Shown: in pieces, positions 10,589 to 11,959 of the stretch
Numbering within the stretch: position 1 is the stretch's first letter
Layout of the letters: every line of letters begins with the position of its first letter
Source: Thermoanaerobaculia bacterium
GTDB taxonomy: Bacteria > Acidobacteriota > Thermoanaerobaculia > UBA5066
Direction of reading: 5' to 3'
DNA length: 11,959 bases
Assembly (NCBI GenBank): GCA_023717585.1
Contig: JAMQPJ010000469.1
Location: forward strand, 1-11,959
Translations under genes and position numbers: made by a program
Notes under the pieces: generated by a model
Seen by the model: the letters and a program-made list of their open reading frames with translations, nothing else
Databases searched by the model: none
What the model was told of the DNA's origin: nothing

Positions 10589-11959
10589 TCAAAACTCATA
10601 TCCCAAGGCGACGTTCAACTGGTTCACTCCGGTTCTCGCCGCGTTCTTTCGCCATTGTCCGTCGATCTTGAGCACGACCTGCGGAATGGGCTTGAAGACG
10701 ACTCCCGCCGTCAATTGCGTGACGTCGTTCCCGGGGTTGCGCGAGAAGCCGTCCGGAACCGACGTCTGCGTGTCCCACTCCTCGTAGCGAACGAACGGAA
10801 TTAGGGAGATCCTCGCGCGCGGGACGAGCGTCAGGACGTCGAATCCGGCCTCGCCGTACCATCCGCGCTGGCGGCTGCCGACGCCCTCGTCGCCCGAGAG
10901 GCCGTTCAGCTCGTTGATCGCCGCGGCCTCCGCGATGGTCGAACCGGCGAAGAGGGCCCGCAGGGAGAGCCCGCGCCAGCGGAAGTCCGCGTGGAGGTCC
11001 CATACGGTCGTCCGTCCGCAGATCGTCTCGCCGGAGGCCGCCGTCCGGCCCTGGCCCGAGCAGCCCGTGAAGAACGAAGCGCCCGCGAGGAAACCGTTGA
11101 CGCCCACGAAATCGAGGCGGCCCGTCAGGGCGAAGTCGCGCGCCTTTGCGAGCGAGCCTTCCTGCCGGCCCTCGCGGATCCCCTCCGCGGAGTAGCCCCC
11201 GGAGTTGAGCGAGTTCACGAGGAACAGGCGGTACGCGAGAGGGCCCGCGTCCCCGTACGCGCCGAATCCGAGCTCGCGCCACGTGGCCGGGAGGATGAAC
11301 CGTTCGACATCGGGCCGGCGCGCGCCGAGGAAAGTGGGCGGCTCGTGCAGCTCGTTGATGAATCCCATCGGGACGAGGAGGAGGCCCGCGCGCGCCCGGA
11401 AGGCGTGCGAGCGGCTCAGCCAGTCGACGTAGGCGAACTCGACCTCGACCTCGCCCTCCTTGTCGGCGGCGGCGACGGCGTGCGCGAACTCGACCTCGGA
11501 GTTGAAGACGAAGTGGTCGTCGAACTTGTAGCCGAAGTAGAGGACGGCGCGGGAGAGGTCGATCGTGTCCGTGCTCCCGGACGGCGTTCCGTCCTGCCTC
11601 GACGAGGCGAAGGCCTGGTAGAGAGCCTCGCCGTAGCCTCCGATCGAGACGCCCTTTCTGGCATACACGCGCGCCGCGGCCGGCCCGAGTCCGAAGCGGG
11701 ACGCCGCAGCCTCCGGGATGGCGGGCGTCGCCGTGCTGGACTCACCGGGCGCTGCGGGTGACGGCGCCGCGGCCGGCGACTCGCCAAGGCGGAGCGCCTC
11801 GATCTCCTTCGTGAGCACGTCGAGCTTCTGCTCGAGCTCCTTGAGGCGCTGCTCGGTGGCGGGGTCGGCGTTCTTCTGCGCCTCCTCGGCGAGAAGGGAA
11901 GAAGAGAAGAGAAAACTGCTTAGAAAGAAAGAAAGACTGATCGCGGCGACGGCGAGCGC
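10589..11959 (-). CDS. Outer-membrane porin, Porin_O_P-like, with N-terminal coiled coil (5' end outside window)
   Basis: 457 codons are visible and the frame remains open to the window edge. It begins within a signal peptide (AVAAISLSFFLSSFLFSSSLLA, split here as AVAAISLSFF and LSSFLFSSSLLA). An amphipathic heptad region (TEQRLKELEQKLDVL, about 11855-11785) and an Ala/Pro-rich linker follow, then alternating aromatic beta strands from GVSIGGYGEALYQAF onward. The last residues VALGYEF end in Phe, the barrel-assembly signal. Landmarks such as LLLVPMGFINELHEPPTF and RELGFGAYGD resemble phosphate-selective-type porins. The GTG at 11818 is not the start. Two cysteines (codons at 11062-11060 and 11020-11018), 14 residues apart in a probable external loop, could form a disulfide. 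The substrate is unknown; the FMN protein gene follows it. Confidence 0.88.
   Translation of the reverse strand, partial: ALAVAAISLSFFLSSFLFSSSLLAEEAQKNADPATEQRLKELEQKLDVLTKEIEALRLGESPAAAPSPAAPGESSTATPAIPEAAASRFGLGPAAARVYARKGVSIGGYGEALYQAFASSRQDGTPSGSTDTIDLSRAVLYFGYKFDDHFVFNSEVEFAHAVAAADKEGEVEVEFAYVDWLSRSHAFRARAGLLLVPMGFINELHEPPTFLGARRPDVERFILPATWRELGFGAYGDAGPLAYRLFLVNSLNSGGYSAEGIREGRQEGSLAKARDFALTGRLDFVGVNGFLAGASFFTGCSGQGRTAASGETICGRTTVWDLHADFRWRGLSLRALFAGSTIAEAAAINELNGLSGDEGVGSRQRGWYGEAGFDVLTLVPRARISLIPFVRYEEWDTQTSVPDGFSRNPGNDVTQLTAGVVFKPIPQVVLKIDGQWRKNAARTGVNQLNVALGYEF

Noticed and set aside
10394..10804. Plus-strand open frame across the palindromic region and porin 3' end
   Set aside because: It spans the hairpins and the antisense of the porin C-terminus; no ribosome site or recognisable domain.

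Overview
The window is GC-rich and densely packed, with strong G/C preference at third codon positions. Gene content (bufferin-type RiPP locus, CysPTWA-like sulfate importer, Rrf2 and YtrA-type GntR regulators, Porin_O_P-like barrel) points to a didermic, environmental, high-GC bacterium. Acidobacteriota or a deltaproteobacterial-type lineage would fit, but nothing here fixes the phylum. No tRNA, rRNA, CRISPR array, integrase or insertion sequence was seen.

Layout. (1) 1-1294, minus strand: a RiPP cassette. A Tat-signal, 12-cysteine precursor with four near-identical C-x5-C-x5-C repeats comes first. It is followed by a DUF692/MNIO iron oxidase that would modify its cysteines, and by the first codons of a third gene (probable DUF2063 partner) cut by the window edge. 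(2) 1535-2080, minus: an RmlC-type cupin with an odd 5' end, where a strong ribosome site and ATG lead into an in-frame amber codon. (3) 2147-5537, minus: a tightly coupled sulfate ABC importer: binding protein, a single-chain CysT-CysW fused permease, and an ATPase whose signature motif reads LSGGP. A divergent Rrf2 regulator (5607-6008, plus) faces it, and an IscR/Rrf2-like operator overlaps the importer promoter. (4) 6026-9348, plus: a probable operon starting from a near-consensus promoter with a perfect operator palindrome and apparently no 5' UTR. It encodes a YtrA-type GntR regulator, a two-TM SPFH/stomatin-like protein, an ICMT/PEMT-like membrane methyltransferase, and an unknown exported-looking protein with a CARDB-like C-terminus. 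(5) 9404-11959, minus: a porin (5' end outside the window), an FMN-binding protein and a four-helix, histidine-bearing membrane protein. This looks like an extracytoplasmic flavin/heme electron-transfer set. A block of nested palindromes (10421-10552) lies between the porin and the FMN gene, exactly where the FMN gene should start.

How the parts work together. The sulfate module reads as a self-contained import system under Rrf2 control, consistent with sulfur or cysteine status sensing. The RiPP cassette is probably a metal (copper)-buffering or stress peptide system by analogy with bufferins. The plus-strand operon is an autoregulated membrane-maintenance candidate. The strongest targets for follow-up are the Tat-exported repeat precursor, the leaderless autoregulated SPFH operon, the fused permease with its non-canonical partner ATPase, and the palindromic element at the FMN gene.
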